Source of the DNA: Proteobacteria bacterium bin106
GTDB lineage: Bacteria > Bdellovibrionota_B > Oligoflexia > Oligoflexales > Bin106
Length of the DNA stretch: 46,723 nt
Assembly (NCBI GenBank): GCA_002238945.1
Contig: MPNI01000018.1
Location: 1 to 46,723, forward strand
Reading direction: 5' to 3'
Part shown: positions 17,872-25,739 of the stretch, in pieces
Numbering within the stretch: position 1 is the first letter of the stretch
Layout: the number at the start of each line of letters is the position of its first letter
Notes under the pieces: model-generated
What the model was told of the DNA's origin: nothing
The model's database searches: none
What the model saw: the letters and a program-made list of their open reading frames with translations, nothing else
Made by a program: the position numbers and the translations under genes

Positions 17872-18910
17872 AGCCTTCTACGGTAAATTCATTGATTTTA
17901 TTACGCAGTGTTCGCAAACTGATGCCCAATGTTCTTGCTGCATAAGTACGATTGCCTTGATGGGCTTTGATGGTTTCAAGAATAAAGTGTGTTTCCACAG
18001 TACGTAAAGCTTGTCCCACGGGAAGATTTTTGATCCAATCATCTCCTATGGTAACGGTTCGGGTTTCTTCTTTAAGAGGTAGATGTTCTTTATTGAGACG
18101 ATCTCCAGTGCATTTTTCAAAAGCTTCGTTAAGTACTTTATGGAGTTCTGTGACATTGCCCGGCCAGCCATAATTGGAGAGCATGGCCATAGCCTCACCG
18201 GATATGGAGACGCGATTTTGGTTTTTGCTGAGTTTGGCAAGAAAAATTTCAGAAAGATAAGGGATATCTTGTGTTCTATGTCTGAGAGGTGGGATACGTA
18301 GGTGAGTTGTGGAAAGAAGGTGATAGAGGTCGGATTTGATTTTGTTTTTTTCAGCGAGTTCAGATATGCGATGAGAGGCAATAAATATCACTCGTAGTGG
18401 ATGCTTACTCAGTGAGCTAGGCTTTTTGTTTTCTTTATCAGCGAGTGTTTTATAGAGTTTGTTTTGCAGATTTAAGGACAGATCGGCAAGATTATCAATA
18501 ATCAGAAAGCCTCCAGCGGCTGCTTGCCAGCAGCCTTCTTCGCCGTCTTTGCCAAAGATGATTTTGTCATGGGTTGCGTTTTCATGTTGCGCAGAAAAAA
18601 ACTCAACACAAGGGAGTTGTTCATCTTGAGCAAAGTACTGTGTCAGTGTTTTAGCTATCATGGATCTTCCTGTTCCTTGCTCACCGGAGATCAATATAGG
18701 TGAGGTCCGAGAGGATAAGGTAAAGATCTTTTCTTGAAGGCGTTTCATTTGTGGATCAGAGCTATGAAACAAATCATATTTTCTGTGAGAGACCTCCACA
18801 AGTCCTCGTTTCTGTTGCACAAGATTTAGATAGCTTTGTGTGCCTCCTACTATGGAGCGTGAGTGGACCATGCGGTTCTTTGCATTGATAGAAAAACGTG
18901 ACTGCTGCAT
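17822..18910 (-). CDS. Enhancer-binding-protein-like regulator with degenerate AAA+ domain
   Basis: A 362-residue protein laid out like NtrC/FlrC activators: short N-terminus, AAA+ sigma-54-interaction region (about 55-285) and a Fis-type helix-turn-helix (NRTYAARTLGISLRTLRNKI, 330-349). Key ATPase features have decayed. Walker A is GEQGTGRS (Lys to Arg). The GAFTGA loop that contacts sigma-54 is absent (IIFGKDGEEGCWQAAAGG stands there). Walker B is LIIDN instead of L[FL]DE. The arginine-finger segment DLYYRL is DLYHLL. It should bind DNA but probably cannot remodel sigma-54 holoenzyme, as in TyrR-like relatives. The ATG at 18910 is chosen because GGGAGAG lies 5 bases upstream. Its own promoter is a consensus sigma-54 site. 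It overlaps fabI. Confidence 0.88.
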   Translation of the reverse strand: MQQSRFSINAKNRMVHSRSIVGGTQSYLNLVQQKRGLVEVSHRKYDLFHSSDPQMKRLQEKIFTLSSRTSPILISGEQGTGRSMIAKTLTQYFAQDEQLPCVEFFSAQHENATHDKIIFGKDGEEGCWQAAAGGFLIIDNLADLSLNLQNKLYKTLADKENKKPSSLSKHPLRVIFIASHRISELAEKNKIKSDLYHLLSTTHLRIPPLRHRTQDIPYLSEIFLAKLSKNQNRVSISGEAMAMLSNYGWPGNVTELHKVLNEAFEKCTGDRLNKEHLPLKEETRTVTIGDDWIKNLPVGQALRTVETHFILETIKAHQGNRTYAARTLGISLRTLRNKINEFTVEGYEVMSPQSGRRSASAS

Positions 18911-18963
18911 AAAGCTCTCCCTGACCAAAAATAGATAGTGTGTTGTTGAGACGAGCAAGATCT

Positions 18964-18980
18964 AGCAAGAACCGTGCCAA
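18964..18980 (-). promoter_or_regulatory. Consensus sigma-54 (-24/-12) promoter
   Basis: On the minus strand the sequence is TTGGCACGGTTCTTGCT, an exact match to the RpoN consensus YTGGCACG-N4-TTGCW. Transcription would start near 18953, about 40 bases before the regulator's ATG at 18910. Confidence 0.88.
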
Positions 18981-19094
18981 CATCTATGAAGGTTGTCAGA
19001 AGAGTCATATTTTGCCTAGTGGTCAAATATTCGTGTTGTTTTGATACAGCTCTTTTAAAGAGGTGTGTCAAATAATAGTCAGGTTTTGGGGGGG

Positions 19095-19134
19095 TAAGTG
19101 TCAAGAAATTGGCGTTAAGTGTCAAGAAATTGGC
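19095..19134 (-). promoter_or_regulatory. Paired 19-bp direct repeats, probable upstream activator sites
   Basis: TAAGTGTCAAGAAATTGGC occurs at 19095-19113 and 19116-19134, 21 bp apart (two helical turns). Each contains an imperfect inverted pair GTCAA-N4-TTGGC. They lie about 115-155 bp upstream of the sigma-54 promoter, the usual place for enhancer-binding protein sites. G7 tracts flank the pair at 19088-19094 and 19150-19156. Confidence 0.65.
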
Positions 19135-19183
19135 AAAATGACGCTGTATGGGGGGGATGTTTAAGGAGGGAGGGTTATTTTTT

Positions 19184-19231
19184 GTGTTGTGTTGTGTTGT
19201 GTTGTGTTGTGTTGTGTTGTGTTGTGTTGTG
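19184..19231. repeat. Pentanucleotide repeat (GTGTT)9
   Basis: Nine perfect GTGTT units plus GTG lie between the 3' end of tRNA-Met and the upstream activator repeats. This is a classic slippage-prone microsatellite. Confidence 0.95.
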
Positions 19232-19242
19232 AAGTGAAGATG

Positions 19243-19316
19243 TGGCGAAGGGCGGATTTGAACCGCCGACCTCTGGGTTATGAATCCATCGCTCTAACCA
19301 ACTGAGCTACATCGCC
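19243..19316 (-). tRNA. tRNA-Met (CAT), elongator type
   Basis: The cloverleaf reads GGCGATG...CTTCGCC with discriminator A. D-arm AGCTCAGTTGGTTAGAGC, anticodon loop TTCATAA, T-arm GGTTCAAATCC. The acceptor has a T-T mismatch at pair 6:67, and no CCA is encoded. It lacks the three G-C pairs of an initiator anticodon stem. A tRNA-Ile2 (lysidine-modified CAT) is a less likely alternative. Confidence 0.92.
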
Positions 19317-19373
19317 TCCTGTGAGGATTTTATAACACATTTGTGACGATGTGGTGAAGGTTTCGTCAATGAG

Positions 19374-19916
19374 CTAGAATTTAGGAAAATAGAGAGTTTT
19401 TGAAAAAGGGATAAAATTGACACTGATATTGCCAAAGCTATGGCGATATTTTGGGGCAGCAATGCTATAGCCAAAGGGCTTAATCAGTTGAAATTCTTTG
19501 TAAGAAGCTGTGCCTTTGATTTTACAACACCCAGCCTCTATGGCTCTTTGTTCCACATCTGCTAGTCCAACAGCAAAGGTATCTTCCATTAGGTAATCTG
19601 GATCAAGGGAAAAACTCAACATTTTCCCTACTCCATTATCTCCTGATATAATGGAATACTTCATCTGGATATGCCCCATGAGCTCAGCAGCGGTGTTATA
19701 AAACAGATGCACGGTGCCTTTTTCCATGGTTTGTTCAAAGTTTCTAGCTTGTGTTGTGGCATTGAATAACGCTTCTACACCGTCATCTCCAAGCTTTTTA
19801 CCATAGAGTTGCATAAGGTTGTGTTTGCGATGTTCTAAGATCTTATCAAGATCTTTCCATGTGGCCTTCTTCAAAAGTGCTTTAGAAGACTTCTTTTTCC
19901 GTGCTTGAGCAGGCAT
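19374..19916 (-). CDS. Hypothetical protein, possibly GNAT-like
   Basis: A 180-residue soluble protein from the ATG at 19916 (AAGGAT 6 bases upstream); a longer frame to 20048 has no support. The basic N-terminus (ARKKKSSKALLKKATW) is followed by helices. The C-terminal half contains ADVEQRAIEAGCCKIKGTASYKEFQLIKPFGY, split as a helix, a strand and 'F....GY', which recalls the end of the GNAT acetyltransferase fold. The acetyl-CoA loop (Q/RxxGxG/A) is not evident, so the assignment is tentative. It is divergent from the iron-binding protein gene and lies next to tRNA-Met. Confidence 0.6.
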   Translation of the reverse strand: MPAQARKKKSSKALLKKATWKDLDKILEHRKHNLMQLYGKKLGDDGVEALFNATTQARNFEQTMEKGTVHLFYNTAAELMGHIQMKYSIISGDNGVGKMLSFSLDPDYLMEDTFAVGLADVEQRAIEAGCCKIKGTASYKEFQLIKPFGYSIAAPKYRHSFGNISVNFIPFSKTLYFPKF

Positions 19917-20119
19917 ATGTATCCTTATAGGTAGTTTAAGAATAGCGCATATGATGTGTCTAGTGATGCATGATGTAATGCATGCCACCTGCTGTAACGG
20001 ATGGAGTGGTTGCTTTCTAAAGTGATCTAGAGGATAAGAAATACCCATTCATCAGCCTCATCTTTTATCAGCGCTAAAACAAAAGAGGTGTTGTACTTAG
20101 AATATAGCCTTGTTGTTTT

Positions 20120-20138
20120 GAGATTGATTTTCAATATC
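20120..20138 (+). promoter_or_regulatory. Fur-box-like operator
   Basis: Read on the minus strand this is GATATTGAAAATCAATCTC, 15 of 19 matches to the Fur consensus GATAATGATAATCATTATC. It lies about 150 bp before the ferric-iron binding protein gene, in a 372-base divergent gap (19917-20288) with no other gene. Confidence 0.6.
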
Positions 20139-20288
20139 TTTCTGCTAAGCTTTGTTATTTCAAGGTATATAAATGTGTGGATGATTTGAAATACATGACA
20201 TTTTTTGATGTGTTGATGACATGACAATCAACACAAAACATCATTTTTGGTTTGGTAAATGTTGTAAAGACAGGTTAAGGAGATAGAT

Positions 20289-21401
20289 GTGAGAGTATAT
20301 GTATGGCGACTTTTAGGGTGTGTTTTGGCAGGTTTTGTTCTAGTGAGTATGGTGTCTTATGGGCAATCATCTACGGATAATAAAACGCTGGTTTTATACA
20401 CTTCTCGTAATGAGGAGCTTATTAAGCCGGTGATAGATGCTTATACGAAAAAAACTGGTGTGAAGGTGACGTATCATACAGCGAAGGCTGGTATGTTACT
20501 TGCCAAAATCACAGCACAGAAGGAGCGTCAGGAAGCGGACCTTTTCATGACAGTGGATGCTGGAAATCTTTGGGCAGCTAAAGAAGCTGGTATATTGCAA
20601 GCGGTGAGTGATAAGGCTTTAGAGAAGAAAGTGCCAGCTCCTTACCGTGATAGTGAGGGTTATTGGTGGGGGGTGTCTTTGCGGGCCCGTACATTGTTTT
20701 TTCATCCAGATAAAATCAAACCTTCTGAGTTAAGTACATATGCTGCTCTTGCTGAACCTCGCTTTAAGGGCAAACTGTGTATGAGAACATCTAAGAAGGT
20801 TTATAATCAATCACTTGTGGCGATGTTGATATCTCAGTATGGCTATGAAAAAACATTGGAAGTGGTGAAAGGTTGGGTTGCTAATTTAGCTGCTCCGGTG
20901 TTTTCATCGGATACCAAACTTATTGAGGCTGTGGCTGCAGGACAGTGTGCAGTGGCTATAGCCAACAGTTATTATTATGGCCGGTTGCTTAAACAAGACC
21001 CTAAGTTTCGTGTCAAGATTTTCTGGCCAGGCCAGCCTTCTAGTCAAGCTACCCAGACCAGTGCAGTGAGTTCTAGAAGTGCTGCTAAGGATAAATCTAA
21101 ACCTAAAGATAGTACTCAGGAAGAAGCTTTTGGAGTGCATGTCAATATCAGTGGTGTGGGACTTCTTAAGCATACGAAGAAAGTGAAGCTAGCAAAGGAT
21201 TTTTTAGCTTATTTGCTAGCCGATGAAGCTCAATCCATGTTTGCTTCTTTGAATCTTGAATATCCTGTGGTAGAGGATGTGAAGTGGGATCCATTGCTTG
21301 AGCAGTGGGGAAGGTTTGTTACATCATCTATGCCCTTGTCTGTTGCTGGACAAAAGCAGCAAGAAGCCATTAAGTTGATGGACAAGGCCGGTTATCGTTA
21401 A
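20289..21401 (+). CDS. Ferric-iron ABC transporter periplasmic binding protein (FbpA/FutA type)
   Basis: A signal peptide (about residues 1-26) precedes a type II periplasmic binding fold starting LVLYTSRNEELIKPVIDAY. The DLFMTVDAGNLW segment, YWWGVSLRARTLFF and the iron-ligand tyrosines in ANSYYYGR (228-230) are typical of the FbpA/FutA family. These proteins deliver Fe3+ to an inner-membrane permease. No permease or ATPase gene is adjacent. A Ser/Gln/Lys-rich insert (about residues 250-275) is unusual. The start is GTG, with AAGGAGAT ideally spaced. An ATG one register away is followed at once by TGA. A Fur-box-like site upstream suggests iron repression. Confidence 0.92.
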   Translation: MRVYVWRLLGCVLAGFVLVSMVSYGQSSTDNKTLVLYTSRNEELIKPVIDAYTKKTGVKVTYHTAKAGMLLAKITAQKERQEADLFMTVDAGNLWAAKEAGILQAVSDKALEKKVPAPYRDSEGYWWGVSLRARTLFFHPDKIKPSELSTYAALAEPRFKGKLCMRTSKKVYNQSLVAMLISQYGYEKTLEVVKGWVANLAAPVFSSDTKLIEAVAAGQCAVAIANSYYYGRLLKQDPKFRVKIFWPGQPSSQATQTSAVSSRSAAKDKSKPKDSTQEEAFGVHVNISGVGLLKHTKKVKLAKDFLAYLLADEAQSMFASLNLEYPVVEDVKWDPLLEQWGRFVTSSMPLSVAGQKQQEAIKLMDKAGYR

Positions 21402-21602
21402 GGACTTGTTAAGGACAATTTATGAGTAGCTGGCCATAGGGTAATGATCTTAAATACTTCATCCTTAATATTTCACAATAGGTGTTTTGTGGGTGTGTGG
21501 ACTAAAGAAAACATATATACCGTGTGTAATAGTACTATATAAAGCGTTACGGTGTGCGTGTGTGAGTATTGTTTAAGATCATGAATAGAGATAGAGGTTT
21601 GT

Positions 21603-22793
21603 ATGTTAAAAAGTGGTGTTTTGTGTAAACACAAGCTTTGGCATCTTACGATGTTGTGTAGTTTGGCTCTATCTGTATGGTTGTTTCCAGCTATGAGTTA
21701 TGGGGGGAGTTGGTTTTCTGTTATATCAAACATCTTAGCAAAAGATGCAGCCAGTGATTATCAGTTGGTGATGTTGATGCGAGGGGATAGTGGTGGTTAT
21801 GTGACTCCCCTATCTCATAATATGGGGCGTGGTGAATCGTTTTCTCCTTCTACTGACTTTGGCATGCATGCACGCTTGAATGTCTGTCTTCGCTCTGCTG
21901 TGGAGGGCAGTGATTTTATAGAAGATTTTAAAAACAACTGTGTGCCAGCATTTGTGGATAGGGATAAGCCGTTACAATTTGTGGGTGGTTATTTAGCGAC
22001 GCCTTCACATAAGCCTTCTTTAGGGGCATATGGAAAGAGCGGTAGTGGTGATGATAGATGGCCCCATTCTTTGAAAATGTGTCCTGCGGTGTGTGTCCTT
22101 ACGCCTTATACCGATTGTGCCAGTGGTTGTCGTAGCCCACATGAGCCAGGAGGTGCTGGACAAGTCTTTGTAATGCCTTCTCAAGGTACGGTATCGTTAT
22201 GGCCTTTTATGCGTCGTCATTTAGGAGATCCTCGCTACAGCACCCTCACTGAGCGTGGCACATTTGTGGTAGGTAAAGCTTTACGTTATGGCGTTCGTGT
22301 TTCATCGTTGGTGTTTGTTCATAGAGGTGTTGATGTTGATCACAGGCGTGCTGAGATGTGTGCAAAATCACTTCAAAGGAAAGCTGGATCTGGTGGTGGT
22401 AAAGTGGTGTTGAATGCTGATTTATGGGATTTTATAGAAAGTATTGCAGGTGTTTGTTCAGATTATCTTATAGATATTCTTACTGTGAGCAGTGATCATA
22501 GTGAGCTTGGTGACTTAAGTGATCTAGGAGCCAATGTCAGGGTATTATCTCGATTATCTCAGGAGATACTTACTCCTTTAAGTCAACGCTTTGGTTTATC
22601 GTCATCAGAATTATCTGGTACCGGCGATGGTTTGAAAAAATACCAAAAATGTTTGCCCACAGGAGATCATAATCATTATGGATCTTATGCAAACTGTGTT
22701 GATCTTGATGAAAATTGGTCTTTTTTTGCCAGTGAAAATATCAAATATTGGCAACATAATTGGTATCGTTTGCGTGATGGTACCTCTGATTAA
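21603..22793 (+). CDS. Exported cysteine-containing protein, unknown
   Basis: A 396-residue protein with a signal peptide (MLKSG... to about AMSYGGS), preceded by GAGGT. The mature part has about 11 Cys. An N-terminal segment, LNVCLRSAVEGSDF followed by NCVPAFVDRD, matches VTCLRS...SCVAALQDSD in the protein at 23018-24820 and more weakly the one at 7087-8283. The C-terminal part (KYQKCLPTGDHNHYG) also carries Cys. I find no enzyme signature. The gene is alone between the iron-binding protein gene and its probable relative, with ~200-base gaps on both sides. Confidence 0.7.
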   Translation: MLKSGVLCKHKLWHLTMLCSLALSVWLFPAMSYGGSWFSVISNILAKDAASDYQLVMLMRGDSGGYVTPLSHNMGRGESFSPSTDFGMHARLNVCLRSAVEGSDFIEDFKNNCVPAFVDRDKPLQFVGGYLATPSHKPSLGAYGKSGSGDDRWPHSLKMCPAVCVLTPYTDCASGCRSPHEPGGAGQVFVMPSQGTVSLWPFMRRHLGDPRYSTLTERGTFVVGKALRYGVRVSSLVFVHRGVDVDHRRAEMCAKSLQRKAGSGGGKVVLNADLWDFIESIAGVCSDYLIDILTVSSDHSELGDLSDLGANVRVLSRLSQEILTPLSQRFGLSSSELSGTGDGLKKYQKCLPTGDHNHYGSYANCVDLDENWSFFASENIKYWQHNWYRLRDGTSD

Positions 22794-22883
22794 TTTTTAT
22801 ATCATATACCTCTATTTTTGTGCATAAAACTATTCAGACAATCCAGGTGCTTAAGCTAGGCTAGCTGTTTTGTAAGCTATATT

Positions 22884-22953
22884 TAAGATGCCAAGAACAG
22901 AACCGAGTAGTAGTGGTTTCGTTATAGTCATTGACTATAACAGGACCATCTTA
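22884..22953 (+). ncRNA. Possible structured leader or terminator with a three-way junction
   Basis: TAAGATG (22884-22890) pairs with CATCTTA (22947-22953). It encloses a small hairpin (AACC...GGTT, 22901-22918) and a perfect 21-base palindromic hairpin at 22921-22941 (stem GTTATAGTC, 3-base loop). It lies between two exported-protein genes. No T run follows directly, so a cis-regulatory leader of the 23018 gene is as likely as a terminator. Confidence 0.35.
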
Positions 22954-23017
22954 CTTGGGTCTTTGGCTGTTTTATTGTGTTAAGTTTTTATGGCTTTAAC
23001 ATCTGGGATCACATCAT

Positions 23018-24820
23018 ATGACTCACTACATTATGAGCCATATCCTTTATTGTAGGTTTACAACTCTACTTACAATGATCAGTGTTATGGGTATCATATT
23101 GCAGCTATCTTCATGTCGGAGTTCTACGTCTTATAAGCAGGAAACATCAGATCTCCATGGTGCTTATGATGATAGATATTCATTGGTGCTGCAAAAATAT
23201 GGTCAAGATCTTCGTTTTGTTACGTGTTTAAGATCACCACAAAACTTTCTTCCTTCTTCGTGTGTAGCTGCTCTGCAAGATTCTGATGGTCGTGCAGTGA
23301 ACTACAACTTTCTTCCGGGTGAGGCTTTAAAGCCTGAAGATCTAAAACACATAGAGACGCTTAAAGCAAAGCTTGCTGAAGACTATCTTGCAGAGCATGG
23401 AAAACTTCCAGCAAACTTTGAAGTTATCACCGCTGGAGTTGGCAGTGCAGCCTTGTCTGGTATGGGTATGGAGGATGGTCGCCACGTTAAGGCAGTAAAG
23501 CAGTTGCTAGCACAAGACAAAGTTTTATCTGCCAAGATCATGTTTTCTGATCTCTTTGATCGTAATGCTTTTGTGGAAAGCGAGCACCTGGAACTGCTGT
23601 CTTTGTTTGATGATGTTGATCGTATCAAACAATTGAAAGGGCAAGCTTTGTTAGAGTGGCAGTTTTTTGTCAAGCGAGCTGAAGAGTTAGTGAGAAAAAA
23701 GGAAAACATCTCTGATCTTATTAAAGAGATGACTCAATTCCATGATGATGTCACTTTCTGGCAATTTACAGACACGGGCGATCTATCTGAGGCATATTTT
23801 AAAGCGATGGATGAGTTTATGCCTCCTGCCACGAGAAAACAACTTACTAGCAAGTCTGGTGGTACAAGAACGGTAAAAAATCAGATCATTTATAATGTTA
23901 AGGCTAAACAAAATAGAAGTATCAGACATCTTGCAGCTATAGGAGGGTATGATAAAGCCAGTGCATTGTGGAGGACATCTACAGGCACAGACATATTGGA
24001 TGATGTTGATCAGATCATTTATGGCAAAGATCTATCTCCCTTTAAGGTCAAGGGCAATTATATGACATATATGAAAGACCTTCAAAAACAGTACAGCGCA
24101 TTATACCAACTCACTATCGATAAAATTTTTAAAGGTGACAACGTTCATTCTTTGCTTGGAAAGAATGGATCATTACGCAATGTTGTTGGTAAACTCTCGG
24201 AAGGTGATGGTGTAGATTACAGTAAACTCTTACAATCCATTGAACGTAGAGCCTCTAGTAAAGGACTCCTTACTTACTCTAGTAGAACATTTCGAACAGA
24301 CCGTGTCACTCGCAGACTGCTTGTTGACACAGCTGAAGCTCTATCACCTTTATCTTCATCTGCACATAGTCAGGTGTCTGTTTCAAGATCACATACATAT
24401 ATCTCCTCGAAACGTTCCTTTCCGCTTACAAAAATCCTAGGTTGGGGAGTATCCTTGGTTGCTGGAGCAGTCATCCTTTTTGCTATTGTTGACAGTGCAG
24501 CTTCCAAAACAGTGGTGGATCTAGAGTCTTTGAGCAATGAAAAAGAGCACGAAAAAGAGCAAAAAGAAGACCACGTTGTTCTGCCTTTTATTCCTGTCAG
24601 TGTTTACGAAGATTATCTGCCTGTATTGAGCTCTCTTGATCCTCATGTCACAGTAAAGGTGCCATCTATTGCTGCAGTACTGAAGATTCTAGCCTTACAT
24701 GCAGCAGGGGGTCGTGTAGCCTTAGCTAAAGGTATGTCTTACTGTCTTCCTGCTCTTCAAGCAGGCTTAGATAAGGGCACTCATCCCTCTTTATGTTATC
24801 AAGTGACAGCGGTAGAATAA
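23018..24820 (+). CDS. Large lipoprotein, paralogue of the 7.1-8.3 kb gene
   Basis: A 600-residue product with a lipoprotein signal (LQLSSC, Cys33), then ETSDLHG and a Cys segment (TCLRS...SCVAALQDSD). A long helical, charged middle and a late hydrophobic segment (about 478-495, GWGVSLVAGAVILFAIV) follow. An acidic Lys/Glu stretch precedes the C-terminal SYCLPALQAGLDKG...C. The ordered matches to the 7087-8283 product (ETSxLHG, Cys segment, membrane span, SYCLP[SA]L..G) argue for common descent, although this middle is about 200 residues longer. Function unknown. The ATG at 23018 lacks a strong Shine-Dalgarno sequence; an ATG five codons later is an alternative. Confidence 0.75.
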   Translation: MTHYIMSHILYCRFTTLLTMISVMGIILQLSSCRSSTSYKQETSDLHGAYDDRYSLVLQKYGQDLRFVTCLRSPQNFLPSSCVAALQDSDGRAVNYNFLPGEALKPEDLKHIETLKAKLAEDYLAEHGKLPANFEVITAGVGSAALSGMGMEDGRHVKAVKQLLAQDKVLSAKIMFSDLFDRNAFVESEHLELLSLFDDVDRIKQLKGQALLEWQFFVKRAEELVRKKENISDLIKEMTQFHDDVTFWQFTDTGDLSEAYFKAMDEFMPPATRKQLTSKSGGTRTVKNQIIYNVKAKQNRSIRHLAAIGGYDKASALWRTSTGTDILDDVDQIIYGKDLSPFKVKGNYMTYMKDLQKQYSALYQLTIDKIFKGDNVHSLLGKNGSLRNVVGKLSEGDGVDYSKLLQSIERRASSKGLLTYSSRTFRTDRVTRRLLVDTAEALSPLSSSAHSQVSVSRSHTYISSKRSFPLTKILGWGVSLVAGAVILFAIVDSAASKTVVDLESLSNEKEHEKEQKEDHVVLPFIPVSVYEDYLPVLSSLDPHVTVKVPSIAAVLKILALHAAGGRVALAKGMSYCLPALQAGLDKGTHPSLCYQVTAVE

Positions 24821-25739
24821 TGGTATACTGCCTCGCTCAGCCAAACACATTCTAGCATTTTGATATCTACAAAAAATGAACCTAAGTACTAGACGGTAAA
24901 GCATCTTTTGGCATTTGAAAGGTGTGATCACTACTTTCAAAGCATCCTCATTCTAGAATATGTTACATGTGTGAGTGAGGAGTTATAATGATCTTCACAA
25001 GTTACTTGGTAAAGATCAGTTATTTTATCATCAGTAATATGAACTAAGAGTTCATCAACTAAATATTGTTGCACTTCAAAGTTCGGGTACTTTAAATGAT
25101 ACCATATGCGGTAGTCTTTTATGATTTCTTGATCAATAGTAAGTATCCTGATTGAAACAGCAGAGCCTCTACTTTAAGATCTTCTGGATCAAAGATAGAA
25201 AATCTCTTTTTCCGGGTTACACCAATGATAGCCGCTATAGATGGAATCATTAACCCATCCCATCACATCCTTTTAAAAGGAGAATCCTATCGAGAGAAGT
25301 TAACGGCTAAGTGTTAGAAGATTTAAACAGGCATTTTGAAAGGCCTTACTATTAACTTGGCTTTGTATTTGAAACACAAAAATTTCATTTTTGATGAGCA
25401 ACTTTGAAAAGGTTGAGGTGATGGCATAAAGGTGGAGTGGTAGATTTTGCGGCTCCATTTTGGATGGAGGCGTAAGCTGCGAGCTGATGCCACGAACAAA
25501 GGATACCAAACAGCCTTAAAATCCCTTCCCTTCCATGTGTATTGAATAATGTCTAATAAGTCTCAAGCTATTACCGATAAGGGTGATGGGCTAGTTGATA
25601 TTTTTTTGTCTCTAATAAGTAGATATACATGAACAACAACGAAAGGCTTTTCTTATTATAGAATTTCATTCACTAAGACATATTATCATTACAAATCATC
25701 ATAAGATTGAACCAAACAAAGAAAAAGGAAGAGTATTAA
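24821..25739. other. 919-base region without an intact gene
   Basis: The left half holds the decayed minus-strand gene at 24937-25269. The stretch 25270-25739 has only short frames, including a 69-codon minus-strand one at 25300-25509 that I cannot support. The last 100 bases should contain the promoter of the poly-C lipoprotein gene. A+T content rises here. Confidence 0.6.
24937..25269 (-). pseudogene. Decayed AAA-ATPase-like / PD-(D/E)XK (DUF1703-type) gene remnant
   Basis: Read on the minus strand, three frames must be joined. First is DVMGWVNDSIYSGYHW...KEIFYL. A frame shift leads to DPEDLKVEALLFQSGY, and a second shift to LTIDQEIIKDYRIWYHLKYP with NFEVQQYLVDELL. The string LLFQSGYLTI...YPNFEV closely follows the LLFQTGYLTI...YPNEEV core of the AAA-ATPase-like plus PDDEXK_9 family, with the preceding W...Y.GY motif in place. 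The front ATPase part is missing. This family is common in host- and amoeba-associated bacteria. The match is from memory of the family pattern. Confidence 0.6.

Noticed and set aside
25300-25509. 69-codon minus-strand frame as a transposase fragment
   Set aside because: No transposase motif is visible, and overlapping frames are equally open.
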